Of a DNA stretch of 64,000 nucleotides, positions 27,176-36,473 are shown in pieces. The stretch spans positions 1,773,821 through 1,837,820 of the forward strand of contig NZ_BDUD01000001.1 in assembly GCF_003113895.1 (NCBI RefSeq). Direction: 5' to 3'. This stretch comes from Nostoc commune NIES-4072. GTDB taxonomy: Bacteria > Cyanobacteriota > Cyanobacteriia > Cyanobacteriales > Nostocaceae. The number at the start of each line of letters is the position of its first letter. The stretch's first letter is position 1. The notes beneath the pieces are model-generated. The model did no database searches. It was not told where the DNA came from and worked only from the letters and a program-made list of their open reading frames with translations. Made by a program: the position numbers and the translations under genes.

Positions 27176-29149
27176 ATGTCTCAACCAACTATAGAATCAA
27201 TCCTCCAAGAGAATCGCCTATTTCACCCTGCCTCGGAATTCTCGCAGAATGCCCATATCAAAAGCCTGGAAGACTATCAGCGCCTCTACGATAAAGCCAA
27301 AGCCGATCCGCAGCAATTTTGGGCAGATTTGGCTGGAACAGAATTAGAATGGTTCCAAAAATGGGATACAGTATTAGATTGGCAACCACCTTTTGCTAAG
27401 TGGTTTGTTGGCGGTAAGATGAATATTTCTTACAACTGCCTTGACAGACATCTTACTACCTGGCGCAAAAATAAAGCAGCATTGATTTGGGAAGGAGAAC
27501 CAGGTGATTCGCGTACCCTAACTTACGCCCAACTGCACCGGGAAGTTTGCCAGTTTGCCAATGTATTGAAGCAACTGGGCGTAAAAAAAGGCGATCGCGT
27601 TGGTATTTATATGCCAATGATTCCCGAAGCTGCGATCGCTATGTTAGCCTGTGCCAGAATTGGCGCACCCCACGGCGTAGTATTTGGTGGTTTTAGTGCC
27701 GAAGCTTTGCGCGATCGCTTAATTGATGCTAAAGCTAAAGTGGTAATCACGGCTGATGGTGGTTGGCGCAAAGATGCGATCGTTCCTCTCAAAGAACAGG
27801 TAGACAAAGCCTTAGCTGATGGTGCTGTTCCCAGCGTTGAAAATGTCCTCGTTGTCAAGCGCACTGGGCAAGAAACCTATATGCAGTTGGGCGGACGCGA
27901 TCATTGGTGGCATGATTTACAAAAAGGTGTATCAGCAGATTGTCCCGCCGAACCAATGGACAGTGAAGATATGCTGTTTGTCCTCTACACTTCCGGCAGC
28001 ACCGGCAAACCGAAGGGCGTTGTGCATACAACTGCTGGTTATAATTTGTATACGCATATCACTACCAAGTGGATCTTTGACCTCCAAGACACAGATGTAT
28101 ATTGGTGTACCGCCGATGTAGGTTGGATTACAGGACACAGCTACATTGTTTACGGCCCCCTTTCCAACGGTGCAACCACGGTGATGTATGAAGGTGCGCC
28201 CCGTGCTTCTAATCCTGGTTGTTTCTGGGATGTAATTGAAAAATACGGCGTTAATATTTTTTATACTGCACCTACAGCAATTCGGGCATTTATAAAGATG
28301 GGCGAACAACATCCAAATGCGCGAAACTTGTCTTCGTTGCGTTTGCTGGGAAGCGTTGGCGAACCAATTAACCCAGAAGCTTGGATGTGGTATCACAAAG
28401 TAATTGGTGGCGATCGCTGTCCAATTGTTGATACTTGGTGGCAAACAGAAACCGGCGGTATCATGATTACACCGCTACCAGGGGCAATTCCCACTAAACC
28501 CGGATCTGCAACTCTTCCCTTCCCAGGAATTATTGCAGATGTTGTAGATTTGGAAGGAAACACCGTAGCCAATAACGAAGGCGGTTATCTAGCAGTGCGC
28601 CATCCTTGGCCAGGAATGATGCGGACAGTCTACGGCGATCCAGAACGCTTCCGCCGCACCTACTGGGAACACATTCCACCCAAGGATGGTAACTATACTT
28701 ACTTTGCTGGTGATGGCGCAAGACAAGATGAAGACGGTTACTTTTGGGTAATGGGTCGTGTGGATGACGTACTGAATGTATCAGGACACCGACTCGGTAC
28801 AATGGAAGTAGAATCAGCCTTAGTTTCGCACCCAGCAGTTGCAGAAGCGGCGGTAGTGGGTAAACCTGATGAACTTAAAGGTGAAGAAGTAGTTGCTTTT
28901 GTGACTTTAGAAGGCACTTATCAGGCAAGTGAGGAACTGAGTAAAGAACTCAAACTGCACGTTGTCAAAGAAATTGGTGCGATCGCGCGTCCCGGAGAAA
29001 TTCGCTTTACCGATGCTTTACCGAAAACGCGATCAGGTAAGATTATGCGGCGCTTGCTGCGGAATCTAGCCGCCGGACAAGAGGTATCTGGGGATACTTC
29101 GACATTAGAAGATAAAAGCGTGTTAGATAAATTGCGAGAAGGCACATAA
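27176..29149 (+). CDS. acs: Acetyl-CoA synthetase
   Basis: The 657 residues match the family length. The AMP-binding motif [14 protein letters not shown] lies near residue 270, followed by TWWQTETGG near 420. The C-terminal [14 protein letters not shown] contains the lysine that is acetylated in known Acs proteins. The enzyme activates acetate with ATP and CoA. It has its own terminator and no operon partner. Confidence 0.97.
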   Translation: MSQPTIESILQENRLFHPASEFSQNAHIKSLEDYQRLYDKAKADPQQFWADLAGTELEWFQKWDTVLDWQPPFAKWFVGGKMNISYNCLDRHLTTWRKNKAALIWEGEPGDSRTLTYAQLHREVCQFANVLKQLGVKKGDRVGIYMPMIPEAAIAMLACARIGAPHGVVFGGFSAEALRDRLIDAKAKVVITADGGWRKDAIVPLKEQVDKALADGAVPSVENVLVVKRTGQETYMQLGGRDHWWHDLQKGVSADCPAEPMDSEDMLFVLYTSGSTGKPKGVVHTTAGYNLYTHITTKWIFDLQDTDVYWCTADVGWITGHSYIVYGPLSNGATTVMYEGAPRASNPGCFWDVIEKYGVNIFYTAPTAIRAFIKMGEQHPNARNLSSLRLLGSVGEPINPEAWMWYHKVIGGDRCPIVDTWWQTETGGIMITPLPGAIPTKPGSATLPFPGIIADVVDLEGNTVANNEGGYLAVRHPWPGMMRTVYGDPERFRRTYWEHIPPKDGNYTYFAGDGARQDEDGYFWVMGRVDDVLNVSGHRLGTMEVESALVSHPAVAEAAVVGKPDELKGEEVVAFVTLEGTYQASEELSKELKLHVVKEIGAIARPGEIRFTDALPKTRSGKIMRRLLRNLAAGQEVSGDTSTLEDKSVLDKLREGT

Positions 29150-29217
29150 GTAATGCAAATTTCTCAAAATAGGAGTCTGTTAACAACAAACTAACATAAA
29201 GCAATTCTTAATAATAT

Positions 29218-29243
29218 AGGGTAGGCAAAACAGCCTGCCCTTT
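29218..29243 (+). terminator. Terminator of acs
   Basis: GGGTAGGC and GCCTGCCC form a stem around AAAACA, followed by TTT. Confidence 0.7.
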
Positions 29244-29275
29244 GCTATACAGGCTCAATTAAAATAGGTCTATAA

Positions 29276-29761
29276 ATGAGAGATGCATTAGGGCAAAGAG
29301 GCGAAGCAATCTTTACAGTATTAATGACGGAATTTCACTCTCATGCTGGCCCTATTTTCAAGCCGCAGTTTTTAGGAGACAAATGGCAATATGTTGATTT
29401 TATTGTAGAGTTGGTAGGGTCTGGTAAATCTGTTCCTTATTTCTTTGTACAAGTTAAAACAACAAGAGAAGGTTATACTAAAAAATATAATCGATTAAAA
29501 GTGAAAGTACGACAAGAAAATGTAATTGGTTTAGCATCTTATCCAGCACCAACTTATATAGTAGGTATTGATGAAATTCAAGAGGTAGGTTACATGGTTT
29601 CTGCAAATGGTGAAAGTCTTAAGTCTATGTCAAGCCTTTCTACCCAATTTAAAATTATCAAACAAAATAGAGAACTGCTATGGCAGGAAGTTGATGATTT
29701 TTGGAGCAGATACCATACTAATCACTTAGTTTCCAAATTTACCGATCGAGACTGGAGATAA
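29276..29761 (+). CDS. DUF4365-like predicted nuclease
   Basis: The 161-residue protein starts with the family-like GQRGEAIFTVLM. The YVDFIVELVG and YFFVQVKTTREG segments match the D and QxK positions of a PD-(D/E)XK fold as in DUF4365. The next gene starts four bases after its stop, with a GGAG ribosome site overlapping the stop. DUF4365 proteins are often found in defence islands. Confidence 0.78.
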   Translation: MRDALGQRGEAIFTVLMTEFHSHAGPIFKPQFLGDKWQYVDFIVELVGSGKSVPYFFVQVKTTREGYTKKYNRLKVKVRQENVIGLASYPAPTYIVGIDEIQEVGYMVSANGESLKSMSSLSTQFKIIKQNRELLWQEVDDFWSRYHTNHLVSKFTDRDWR

Positions 29762-29765
29762 AACA

Positions 29766-30248
29766 ATGAAAACCACAGCACCTTGGTATATTGAAAGACG
29801 GGCAGAATCTCTTGCCATTGTTTACTTAACTCGTCGTGATGACTTGATTATTTCTCAGCCAACACCAAATCAAGGATTAGACTTTTTAATCACAATTACC
29901 AAAGATGGAGTTTATACTGGAAGACTTTTTGGTATTGAAGTAAAAGCAACAGATTCTACATCTAATTTAAAGAAGCATAATGATATTTTAAAGCTAGACA
30001 AAAATAGGTTGAGTAGACTAGAAAAATTTAAAGATTTACCATTTCCCGTTTGCTTATTTTTCTTTATTTTAGAAAACGATCAAGGTTATTATAAATGGAT
30101 TTTAGAACCTAAAATAGATGAAAAAAAGCAATTTAAATTGCACTTTAACGAAGATGATGAACTGAAAAACCTTGATGACAAAGAAATAGCTAATATTATT
30201 TCAAGTATAAATAGTTGGTACGATCATAGAAATAGGATTACTATTTGA
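29766..30248 (+). CDS. Second DUF4365-like protein, 3' end supplied by a MITE-like element
   Basis: The 160 residues show AESLAIVYLTRRDDL, GLDFLITITKDG and LFGIEVKATDS, an intact D...ExK pattern. It appears to be a diverged sister of the preceding gene, and the two probably act together. The last four codons (RITI) and stop come from the MITE-like element starting at 30232, so the original C-terminus has been altered. Confidence 0.75.
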   Translation: MKTTAPWYIERRAESLAIVYLTRRDDLIISQPTPNQGLDFLITITKDGVYTGRLFGIEVKATDSTSNLKKHNDILKLDKNRLSRLEKFKDLPFPVCLFFFILENDQGYYKWILEPKIDEKKQFKLHFNEDDELKNLDDKEIANIISSINSWYDHRNRITI

Positions 30249-30381
30249 TTTTTGAACGAAATTAAGTATTGTAGAGTGTGTTAGAACGGAGTTCGTAACG
30301 CACTATGAACACGAGTTTGATGCCGTACTCTCTGTGCTAACACATCCTACGTATATTTTCATAAATCAAACCGGATTCCTA
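30232..30381. mobile_element. MITE-like element, copy 2 (150 bp)
   Basis: Nearly identical to 9566-9715, with the same terminal and internal inverted repeats. It overlaps the end of the upstream gene. Nothing else is recognised up to 30565 except a HIP1 octamer. Confidence 0.8.
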
Positions 30382-30565
30382 AATAATACATAAGTATGCA
30401 CATACAAATTTATTCTTATAAAACAAATAGGCGCGATCGCCCGTACCTAAAATTTTAATTACACCGTGCAGTCAGCCTATTGACAAACTTTTTAGTGGAT
30501 TGCAGACTTACTAATGCATCCTCACATTATTATAAGAATAGAACATTATTGAGGCATTCAGGGCG

Positions 30566-31246
30566 ATGAACGTAAAGCGCAAACTGAAATCAGCATTTGT
30601 TCAATCTTTTAGCGGCATGATGCTGAGTATCATCACTGTAATTGGTCTATCACCATTAGTGTTAGCGGTTCCTGCAAAAGTTTCTTTGGATTCGTCTGAA
30701 CAGTATGCACAGAGACAACCACAAAAACTAGCACAGTTTTCAGACACAGGGCCATCACAGCGATCGCAGATGTTGCAACAAGCTAATGCTTTATTTAATC
30801 AGGGAGAGTTGACAGGTGCAGAGGAAAATTTACGCAAATTCATTAAACAATTCCCAGACGATGCCTTCGGACACTTTCAATTAGGAAATGTACTTTTTCG
30901 GCAAAAGAAACCAGAAGAAGCAATTAGCTCTTATCAAGAAGCCATTCGCCTTCAGCCAAAATACGCTCTCGCTCACAATGCGATGGGTATGGTTTACGCA
31001 AGCCAAAGTCGCTGGGAAGAAGCCATTAGTGAATATAAAAAAGCTCTAGAAATTAATCCTAATTATGCCGAAGGACTGACTAATTTTGCGCTGGCATTGT
31101 GGCAAACAAATAAAAAAGATGAAGCGCTATCTTCTTTAGAAAAAGCTTTAAAAATCTTCAAAGAACAGAATAGAGGTGAAAAAGTTAACCAAGTAGAAAG
31201 AATCTTGCGAGAGATCAAAACTGCTGATGATCCTAGTGTTTCATGA
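30566..31246 (+). CDS. Exported TPR protein
   Basis: The 226-residue protein has an N-terminal membrane or signal segment (MMLSIITVIGLSPLVLA). Four to five tetratricopeptide repeats follow (residues about 65-200, for example GHFQLGNVLFRQKKPEEAIS and YAEGLTNFALALWQTNKKDE). It is probably a periplasmic scaffold. No partner is evident. Confidence 0.85.
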   Translation: MNVKRKLKSAFVQSFSGMMLSIITVIGLSPLVLAVPAKVSLDSSEQYAQRQPQKLAQFSDTGPSQRSQMLQQANALFNQGELTGAEENLRKFIKQFPDDAFGHFQLGNVLFRQKKPEEAISSYQEAIRLQPKYALAHNAMGMVYASQSRWEEAISEYKKALEINPNYAEGLTNFALALWQTNKKDEALSSLEKALKIFKEQNRGEKVNQVERILREIKTADDPSVS

Positions 31247-31532
31247 AAATCACATTATTCTGTGGATACTTTAATGTTACATTTTTTCAGTGTGTTGACT
31301 AAATTGCGGTGATGAGAATATCTCGCAGAACTGTTTAAAATCTGTATGGGGTGGGCAAAATCGCCTACCCTATATTGTATGAATAAAATTATTTCTGCTG
31401 GAATTACTTTTACTCGTTGATTCTCAAGATATATCACAATCGGGGTTTTGAGCTTAAACCCAATAGCTCTGATTAGTACCTCATAATTAAGGAAGGTTTG
31501 AAACTAATGACGACAAACCAGGAGAAGCGTGT

Positions 31533-32720
31533 ATGCAAGTAAGACAAGAAATTTTTGATACTTATTGGCGATTTGCTGCTATGCGCCAGGAAGTATTTTT
31601 CAAAAAAATTAACAATGTACCACCGCCCTGGACGAGTGACCCCATTATTAATACTTATAAATTTTGTAATGCATATCGAGCAAGTGATCGCGTTTCACAA
31701 TATCTGATCAAAAACGTAATTTACGATGAAAATAGGAGCAAAAATCAAGAAGAAGTAATTTTACGGATTCTACTATTTAAAATTTTTAATAAAATAGAAA
31801 CATGGGAATACTTAGAAAACAAAATAGGAGACTATATTACACTGTCTAATTTTGACTCCAATGTGTACTCAGATATATTACAAGAGGCTATGAATCTTGG
31901 ATATGTCATTTATACCAGTGCATATATGTCTTGTGCCAGCAAAGAGTTTGGTTATGATAAAAAACACCAGAATCATTTGGCATTAATCGACAAAATGGTT
32001 GTCCAAGATAGAGTAGTCAATCGCATAGTCAAAGCTAAAAAATTTGAACACGTTTTTCAGCTTATTCAAGAATATCCATTGCTAGGTAAGTTTATGGCTT
32101 ATCAATTAGCGACAGATATTAATTATAGTGAGATTATCAACTTTGACGAAAACAGTTTTACTATAGCAGGCCCAGGAGCCGAACGTGGTATTAGCAAGTG
32201 TTTCGTTGATACAGATGGTAAAACATATACTGATATAATTCATTGGATGACTGAAAACCAAGAGAGAGAGTTTCAACGATTAGAGTTAAACTTTCAATCA
32301 CTCTGGGGTCGTCCGCTACAGGCTATAGACTGTCAAAATCTTTTTTGTGAAACTGATAAATACTGCCGAGCAGCATTTCCTGATTTGAAAAGTAATCGCA
32401 AAAAAATAAAATCGAAATTTACTTCAAGTCCTCAATCAATTGATTATTTTTATCCACCCAAATGGTGTATTAATGATAAAGTCCAAGAAACTTTAGCACA
32501 GAGATTGGCAACATTAGAGATTACTAATTTGCAACTATTAAATAATAGTAATTGTCAGCAATTATCTTTGGAGCTAGATTCTCAGGTAAAAACAACATCT
32601 GAAGTTGCAAATCATGTATCAAAACAATATAAAAAATCTGAACAAGAGACTCAGAGAAAAAAATCAAAAGTTTTACAAAATCCAGAGATGGAAAAACATG
32701 AACAGTTGTGCCTGTTTTAA
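31533..32720 (+). CDS. Predicted DNA base hypermodification protein (HMUDK helical / aGPT-PPlase-like)
   Basis: The 395-residue protein has FDTYWRFAAMRQEVFF, PWTSDPIINTYKFCNAYRAS, VSQYLIKNVIY, AGPGAERGISKCF and DIIHWMTENQEREF. By recall these match the alpha-helical family linked to 5-hydroxymethyl-dU DNA kinases and alpha-glutamyl/putrescinyl-thymine pyrophosphorylases. Those enzymes build hypermodified thymines in phage DNA. There is no P-loop kinase domain. A charged tail (about 330-395) looks disordered. AGGAG lies eight bases before the ATG. It is the first gene of a four-gene cassette. Confidence 0.72.
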   Translation: MQVRQEIFDTYWRFAAMRQEVFFKKINNVPPPWTSDPIINTYKFCNAYRASDRVSQYLIKNVIYDENRSKNQEEVILRILLFKIFNKIETWEYLENKIGDYITLSNFDSNVYSDILQEAMNLGYVIYTSAYMSCASKEFGYDKKHQNHLALIDKMVVQDRVVNRIVKAKKFEHVFQLIQEYPLLGKFMAYQLATDINYSEIINFDENSFTIAGPGAERGISKCFVDTDGKTYTDIIHWMTENQEREFQRLELNFQSLWGRPLQAIDCQNLFCETDKYCRAAFPDLKSNRKKIKSKFTSSPQSIDYFYPPKWCINDKVQETLAQRLATLEITNLQLLNNSNCQQLSLELDSQVKTTSEVANHVSKQYKKSEQETQRKKSKVLQNPEMEKHEQLCLF

Positions 32721-32765
32721 GATAAGCGGCTCTTTATAAATCCACAGTAATTCAGAGTAAAATAC

Positions 32766-33263
32766 ATGGACATAAAAGGATATGCTAAGTTCGACATCAC
32801 TAGAAAGTATCGCTACTTACTGCGGCGTAAATGGGATATAAGTTTACCTCAAGTTACTTTTGTGATGCTTAATCCAAGTACCGCCGATGATAAGAAAAAT
32901 GATCACACTCTCACTAGATGTATTAACTTTGCTAAGTCTTGGAAATATGGTTCTCTTGAAGTAGTTAATCTATTTGCTTATTGTGCTACAAACCCCCGTG
33001 AACTTTGCCAAGTAGATGACCCTGTGGGGCCAAAAAATAACTGCTATATTCAAGTAGCAACAAAACGCGCTGCCTTAATTATTTTGGCATGGGGTGCGGG
33101 GAAATATCCCAGAATTCAGAACCGTGAAAAAGAAGTGTTAAGTCTAATTTCTGATAAACAACCTTTTTACTGCCTAGTTCTAACAAAGTATGGATACCCA
33201 CACCATCCGTTACGTCTTTCAGTTAGTACACAACCAATTATTTTTCCTAGTGATTCTCTATAA
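32766..33263 (+). CDS. DUF1643 protein
   Basis: The 165 residues carry the DUF1643 signature: VTFVMLNPSTADDKKNDHTL, CINFAKSWKYGSLEVVNLFA and a central ILAWGAG. The C-terminal TKYGYPHHPLRLS is also typical. The family is uncharacterised but recurs near DNA-modification and phage nucleotide genes. The gap to the preceding gene is 45 bases. Confidence 0.88.
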   Translation: MDIKGYAKFDITRKYRYLLRRKWDISLPQVTFVMLNPSTADDKKNDHTLTRCINFAKSWKYGSLEVVNLFAYCATNPRELCQVDDPVGPKNNCYIQVATKRAALIILAWGAGKYPRIQNREKEVLSLISDKQPFYCLVLTKYGYPHHPLRLSVSTQPIIFPSDSL

Positions 33264-33371
33264 ATATAGCTTAATTTTATAATGGCAATACTTTTTATTC
33301 ATCATCAGATTTATATTTCATCCTTCAGAGAATCACTATAATCAGCAATTTTCAAATTGGAGATGTCTGTT

Positions 33372-34298
33372 ATGAATTTTTCTGAGTATCAAATACAAGC
33401 ACTGAGCACAGACCAGATTCCTGCTGTGGAAGGTACTGAATTAATTATACCGCTATTAGGTTTAGTAGGTGAAGTTGGTTCATTGATGACTGAGTATAAA
33501 AAACATTTACGTGACGGTGAAGCACACAAACTATTTAAAGAAGGCATCGCAGAAGAATTGGGAGATATGCTTTGGTATATTTCTAACTTGGCAAGCAAGT
33601 TTAACCTTAATTTGGAAGAAATTGCGGAAGATAATTTGAGAAAGTGCCGTGACCGTTGGGGATGGAGAGATTCAGCACAAATAGATGATATAGCTACAAC
33701 CTACATATTCGACAATGATTTTCCTGAAAATGAAAGTTTACCACGGCAATTTGAAGTAGAAATTACGGAGATAAGCAAAGATAACTCAATCAAAATGAAG
33801 GCATTTATCAACAAACAACAGATTGGAAATGACCTCACCGATAATTCTTATACAAGCGATGGCTACCGCTTTCATGATGTTTTTCATTTTTCCTACGCCG
33901 CAGTTTTAGGTTGGTCAGTTATCACTCGTAGTATGCTTAAACGTAAGCGCAAAAGTAATTCTAGTATTGATGAAGTTGAAGACGGCGGTCGTGCAGTAGC
34001 TATTGAGGAAGGTATATCAGCGCTCGTATTTAGCTATGCCAAAAATCACGGTTTCTTAGAAGGCGTTTCAACATTAGATTACCAACTATTGAAGACTATC
34101 AAAAATATGACATCCCATTTAGAAGTTTCTCAATGTTCGCTAGGTGATTGGGAGAAGGCAATTCTCATGGGCTATGATGTCTGGCGACAGGTAGAGAAAA
34201 ATCGGGGAGGAAGGGTAGTTGTTGACCTTGATGCACGCTTGATAACCTATTTGAAAAAGTCTAGCCTGTGTTCAGCCTCCGTGGAGATAAAACATTAA
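33372..34298 (+). CDS. MazG-type nucleotide pyrophosphohydrolase with MazG C-terminal domain
   Basis: Residues 1-100 are a MazG domain: GLVGEVGSLMTEYKKH and AEELGDMLWYISNLA supply the ExxE and ExxD metal-binding motifs. Residues about 165-305 (YRFHDVFHFSYAAVLGWS, VAIEEGISALVFSYA) form a second helical domain seen in MazG proteins of conflict systems, by recall MazG_C. GGAG nine bases before the ATG at 33372 decides the start over two upstream codons. It likely hydrolyses a modified or signalling nucleotide. Confidence 0.85.
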   Translation: MNFSEYQIQALSTDQIPAVEGTELIIPLLGLVGEVGSLMTEYKKHLRDGEAHKLFKEGIAEELGDMLWYISNLASKFNLNLEEIAEDNLRKCRDRWGWRDSAQIDDIATTYIFDNDFPENESLPRQFEVEITEISKDNSIKMKAFINKQQIGNDLTDNSYTSDGYRFHDVFHFSYAAVLGWSVITRSMLKRKRKSNSSIDEVEDGGRAVAIEEGISALVFSYAKNHGFLEGVSTLDYQLLKTIKNMTSHLEVSQCSLGDWEKAILMGYDVWRQVEKNRGGRVVVDLDARLITYLKKSSLCSASVEIKH

Positions 34299-34324
34299 CT
34301 TAACGATATCTTGCAGGAAAATAA

Positions 34325-35020
34325 ATGAGTTTTTGGTCATCACAAACTTTGAGTTCTCGTCTTCCCAGTTTAATTGAACCATTTAATGAGGATCAAATTC
34401 AGTCTGCATCATACGAATTGTGCTTAGGAGAAGAAGTTTATATTTCAGCCCTTCCTGATACACCTCTGAAAGAACGCAAAAAAATTATTCTTAGTGATAA
34501 AGAAACTGTTCCTATCCCTCCAGGACAGTTTGCATTTCTGATAACTTCTGAAAAAGTCAAAGTTCCTAATAATGCACTTGCATTTATTTCGATTAAATTT
34601 AAATTTAAGTCAAAGGGGCTGATTAATGTTTCAGGTCTTCATGTCGATCCAGGCTATAGCGGTAAACTAATTTTTGCTGTTTATAATGCTGGGCCTCTTC
34701 ACCTTCATATAGGGAGAGGTGAGAAAGTTTTTTCTATATGGTATGCAGATTTAGATAAAGATGATGATAAGCCACGAAAGAAGCTAGGTTATGATTTAAT
34801 TCCCACTGATTTAATGAATAGTCCTGATTCAGTTGCTTCTCTTCCTTCTTTGGTAAAACGTTTGGATGATCTGGAGAAAAAAGTAGAGAATTATTCTATT
34901 AAACAGACTTTAGTATTGACGATTACTATTGGAGTTTTACTTGCTTTTGCAAAGCCAATAGTGGATATATTTATACAGCCATTACTCAATATGATTAAAT
35001 CTTCTCTTGTCATCTATTAA
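34325..35020 (+). CDS. dCTP deaminase/dUTPase-fold protein with C-terminal membrane helix
   Basis: Residues 1-160 have the DCD/dUTPase fold: IQSASYELCLG (as in IQPASLDLRLG), PPGQFAFLITSEKV and GLHVDPGYSGKLIFAVYNAG. The Asp of HVDPGYSG (D108) is kept. The Glu that acts in dCTP deaminases (LEFYN) aligns with Ala, and the SSLAR segment is not conserved. Residues about 175-190 may be a short coiled coil and 195-217 a membrane helix. It may be a nucleotide sensor or effector rather than a deaminase. The gap to the MazG gene is 26 bases. Confidence 0.78.
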   Translation: MSFWSSQTLSSRLPSLIEPFNEDQIQSASYELCLGEEVYISALPDTPLKERKKIILSDKETVPIPPGQFAFLITSEKVKVPNNALAFISIKFKFKSKGLINVSGLHVDPGYSGKLIFAVYNAGPLHLHIGRGEKVFSIWYADLDKDDDKPRKKLGYDLIPTDLMNSPDSVASLPSLVKRLDDLEKKVENYSIKQTLVLTITIGVLLAFAKPIVDIFIQPLLNMIKSSLVIY

Positions 35021-35171
35021 TTTTCAATTGCTGCAATGAATTCAAACTGTTGCTATATACTTACACCCAATAAGTGCAAAACTTACAACCATAAAGCCGT
35101 CTAGCACAACAAAGTTTGTTAGATTTATTCAGGATAATAAATAAAATACAAATATAATCTTGTTTGTGTAT

Positions 35172-35930
35172 ATGACTTCCCTATCGGCATTAACTTTACC
35201 TGATCACACCCAGTTACCAGACTCAAATGGTACATTCGTGAAAAATCTTCAGGAGCATCCGCAAAGCATTTTAATTACAGATTCAATTAAACCTGTTTTA
35301 GAGCAACTTCATCCTGACGGTCAATATTGTATTGGACAAGATTCTGGTATTTACTGGCGATTGACAAATCCTCCTGAGAAAGGGGCTGAAGCACCAGACT
35401 GGTTTTATGTACCCAATGTACCACCGACCCTTGACGGTAAAATGCGGCGTTCTTATGTGCTGTGGAAGGAGTATGTTGCACCCTTGATTGTGCTGGAATT
35501 TGTCTCTGGAGATGGTTCAGAAGAACGAGATAACACACCGCCATCTCAACGGGATGGTGGGAATGTTGGTAAATTTTGGGTTTATGAGCAGGCAATTCGA
35601 GTGCCTTATTATGGAATTTATGAAGTAGCAAAAGCGCAAGTGGAAGTTTACCATTTAGTGGATAATACTTATCAATTGATGAAACCCAATGAACGAGGAC
35701 ATTACCCAATTGCTCCTATGGGGGTAGAGTTAGGAATCTGGCAAGGATTTTATCAGAATGCAGAGTTACCTTGGTTGCGCTGGTGGGATGCACAAGGAAA
35801 TTTACTGCTAACAGGTGAGGAACGGGCTGTAATTGAGCGACAAAAGCGGGAGAGAATTGTAGAGAAATTGCGTACTCTCTCTCTTGAACAACTCAACGCT
35901 TTAGGAATTGACCCAGAAATGTTGGATTAA
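35172..35930 (+). CDS. Uma2-family (DUF820) protein
   Basis: The protein shows APDWFYVPNVPPT, VLEFVSGDGSEERD and YYGIYE, the motif series of large cyanobacterial Uma2 proteins. The C-terminal ERQKRERIVEKLRTLSLEQL is typical. The ATG at 35172 is chosen over TTG and GTG codons upstream. It follows the cassette by about 150 bases and may be unrelated to it. Confidence 0.88.
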   Translation: MTSLSALTLPDHTQLPDSNGTFVKNLQEHPQSILITDSIKPVLEQLHPDGQYCIGQDSGIYWRLTNPPEKGAEAPDWFYVPNVPPTLDGKMRRSYVLWKEYVAPLIVLEFVSGDGSEERDNTPPSQRDGGNVGKFWVYEQAIRVPYYGIYEVAKAQVEVYHLVDNTYQLMKPNERGHYPIAPMGVELGIWQGFYQNAELPWLRWWDAQGNLLLTGEERAVIERQKRERIVEKLRTLSLEQLNALGIDPEMLD

Positions 35931-36050
35931 GAAACATTTTTTCGTTATGAACTTATGAAATCATGTACTTAGTAATGTATAATTAAGCCCAAGAGTTCAG
36001 GGTGCTTGTCAAGTATTAAACTACTTGCTGGTACTGCCAAAGCATGTTGT

Positions 36051-36311
36051 ATGTCTAAATCTGCAATCACCGTTACCGTCAAATTGTTCGCTGCTTATCA
36101 AGAAGCCTTCAGGGTTTCGGAACTAGTGCTGGAATTTCCCAATAGTATCCCAGTAAAAACAGTATGCGATCGCCTCATAGCTGAACACCCCGAACTCTCC
36201 CAATGGCGAGACATCACCCGCTTTGGAATTAATCTAATATTTGTTGAACCAGATACCCTACTACAAGATGGGGATGAAGTCGTCCTGATTCCACCAGTAA
36301 GCGGCGGCTAG
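36051..36311 (+). CDS. moaD: MoaD/ThiS-like sulfur carrier protein
   Basis: The 86-residue protein from the ATG at 36051 has the beta-grasp pattern (ITVTVKLFAAYQEAF) and the C-terminal GG (LIPPVSGG) that is thiocarboxylated. By length and PPVSGG it fits MoaD, the small subunit of molybdopterin synthase. moaE is not in the window. Confidence 0.85.
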   Translation: MSKSAITVTVKLFAAYQEAFRVSELVLEFPNSIPVKTVCDRLIAEHPELSQWRDITRFGINLIFVEPDTLLQDGDEVVLIPPVSGG

Positions 36312-36473
36312 CAAAAAAGTTAGAAGTTAGGAGTTAAAAATTAAAAACTTCTAACTCATAATTAATGACTATTGCGTTGCAGTTTGATTTATTTTTACAT
36401 TAGCATACATATTAATCCCTACTTTACTTCACTGCAAACTCTTGTTTTAGGGGGGAGAGTGAAAAACTACCGT

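Noticed and set aside
31255..31437. 60-codon minus-strand frame
   Set aside because: Lies in intergenic DNA with a GGGTGGGCAAAATCGCCTACC hairpin and no coding signs.
31507..31542. 11-codon frame overlapping the start of the hypermodification-like gene
   Set aside because: No ribosome site or conserved feature; a chance frame.
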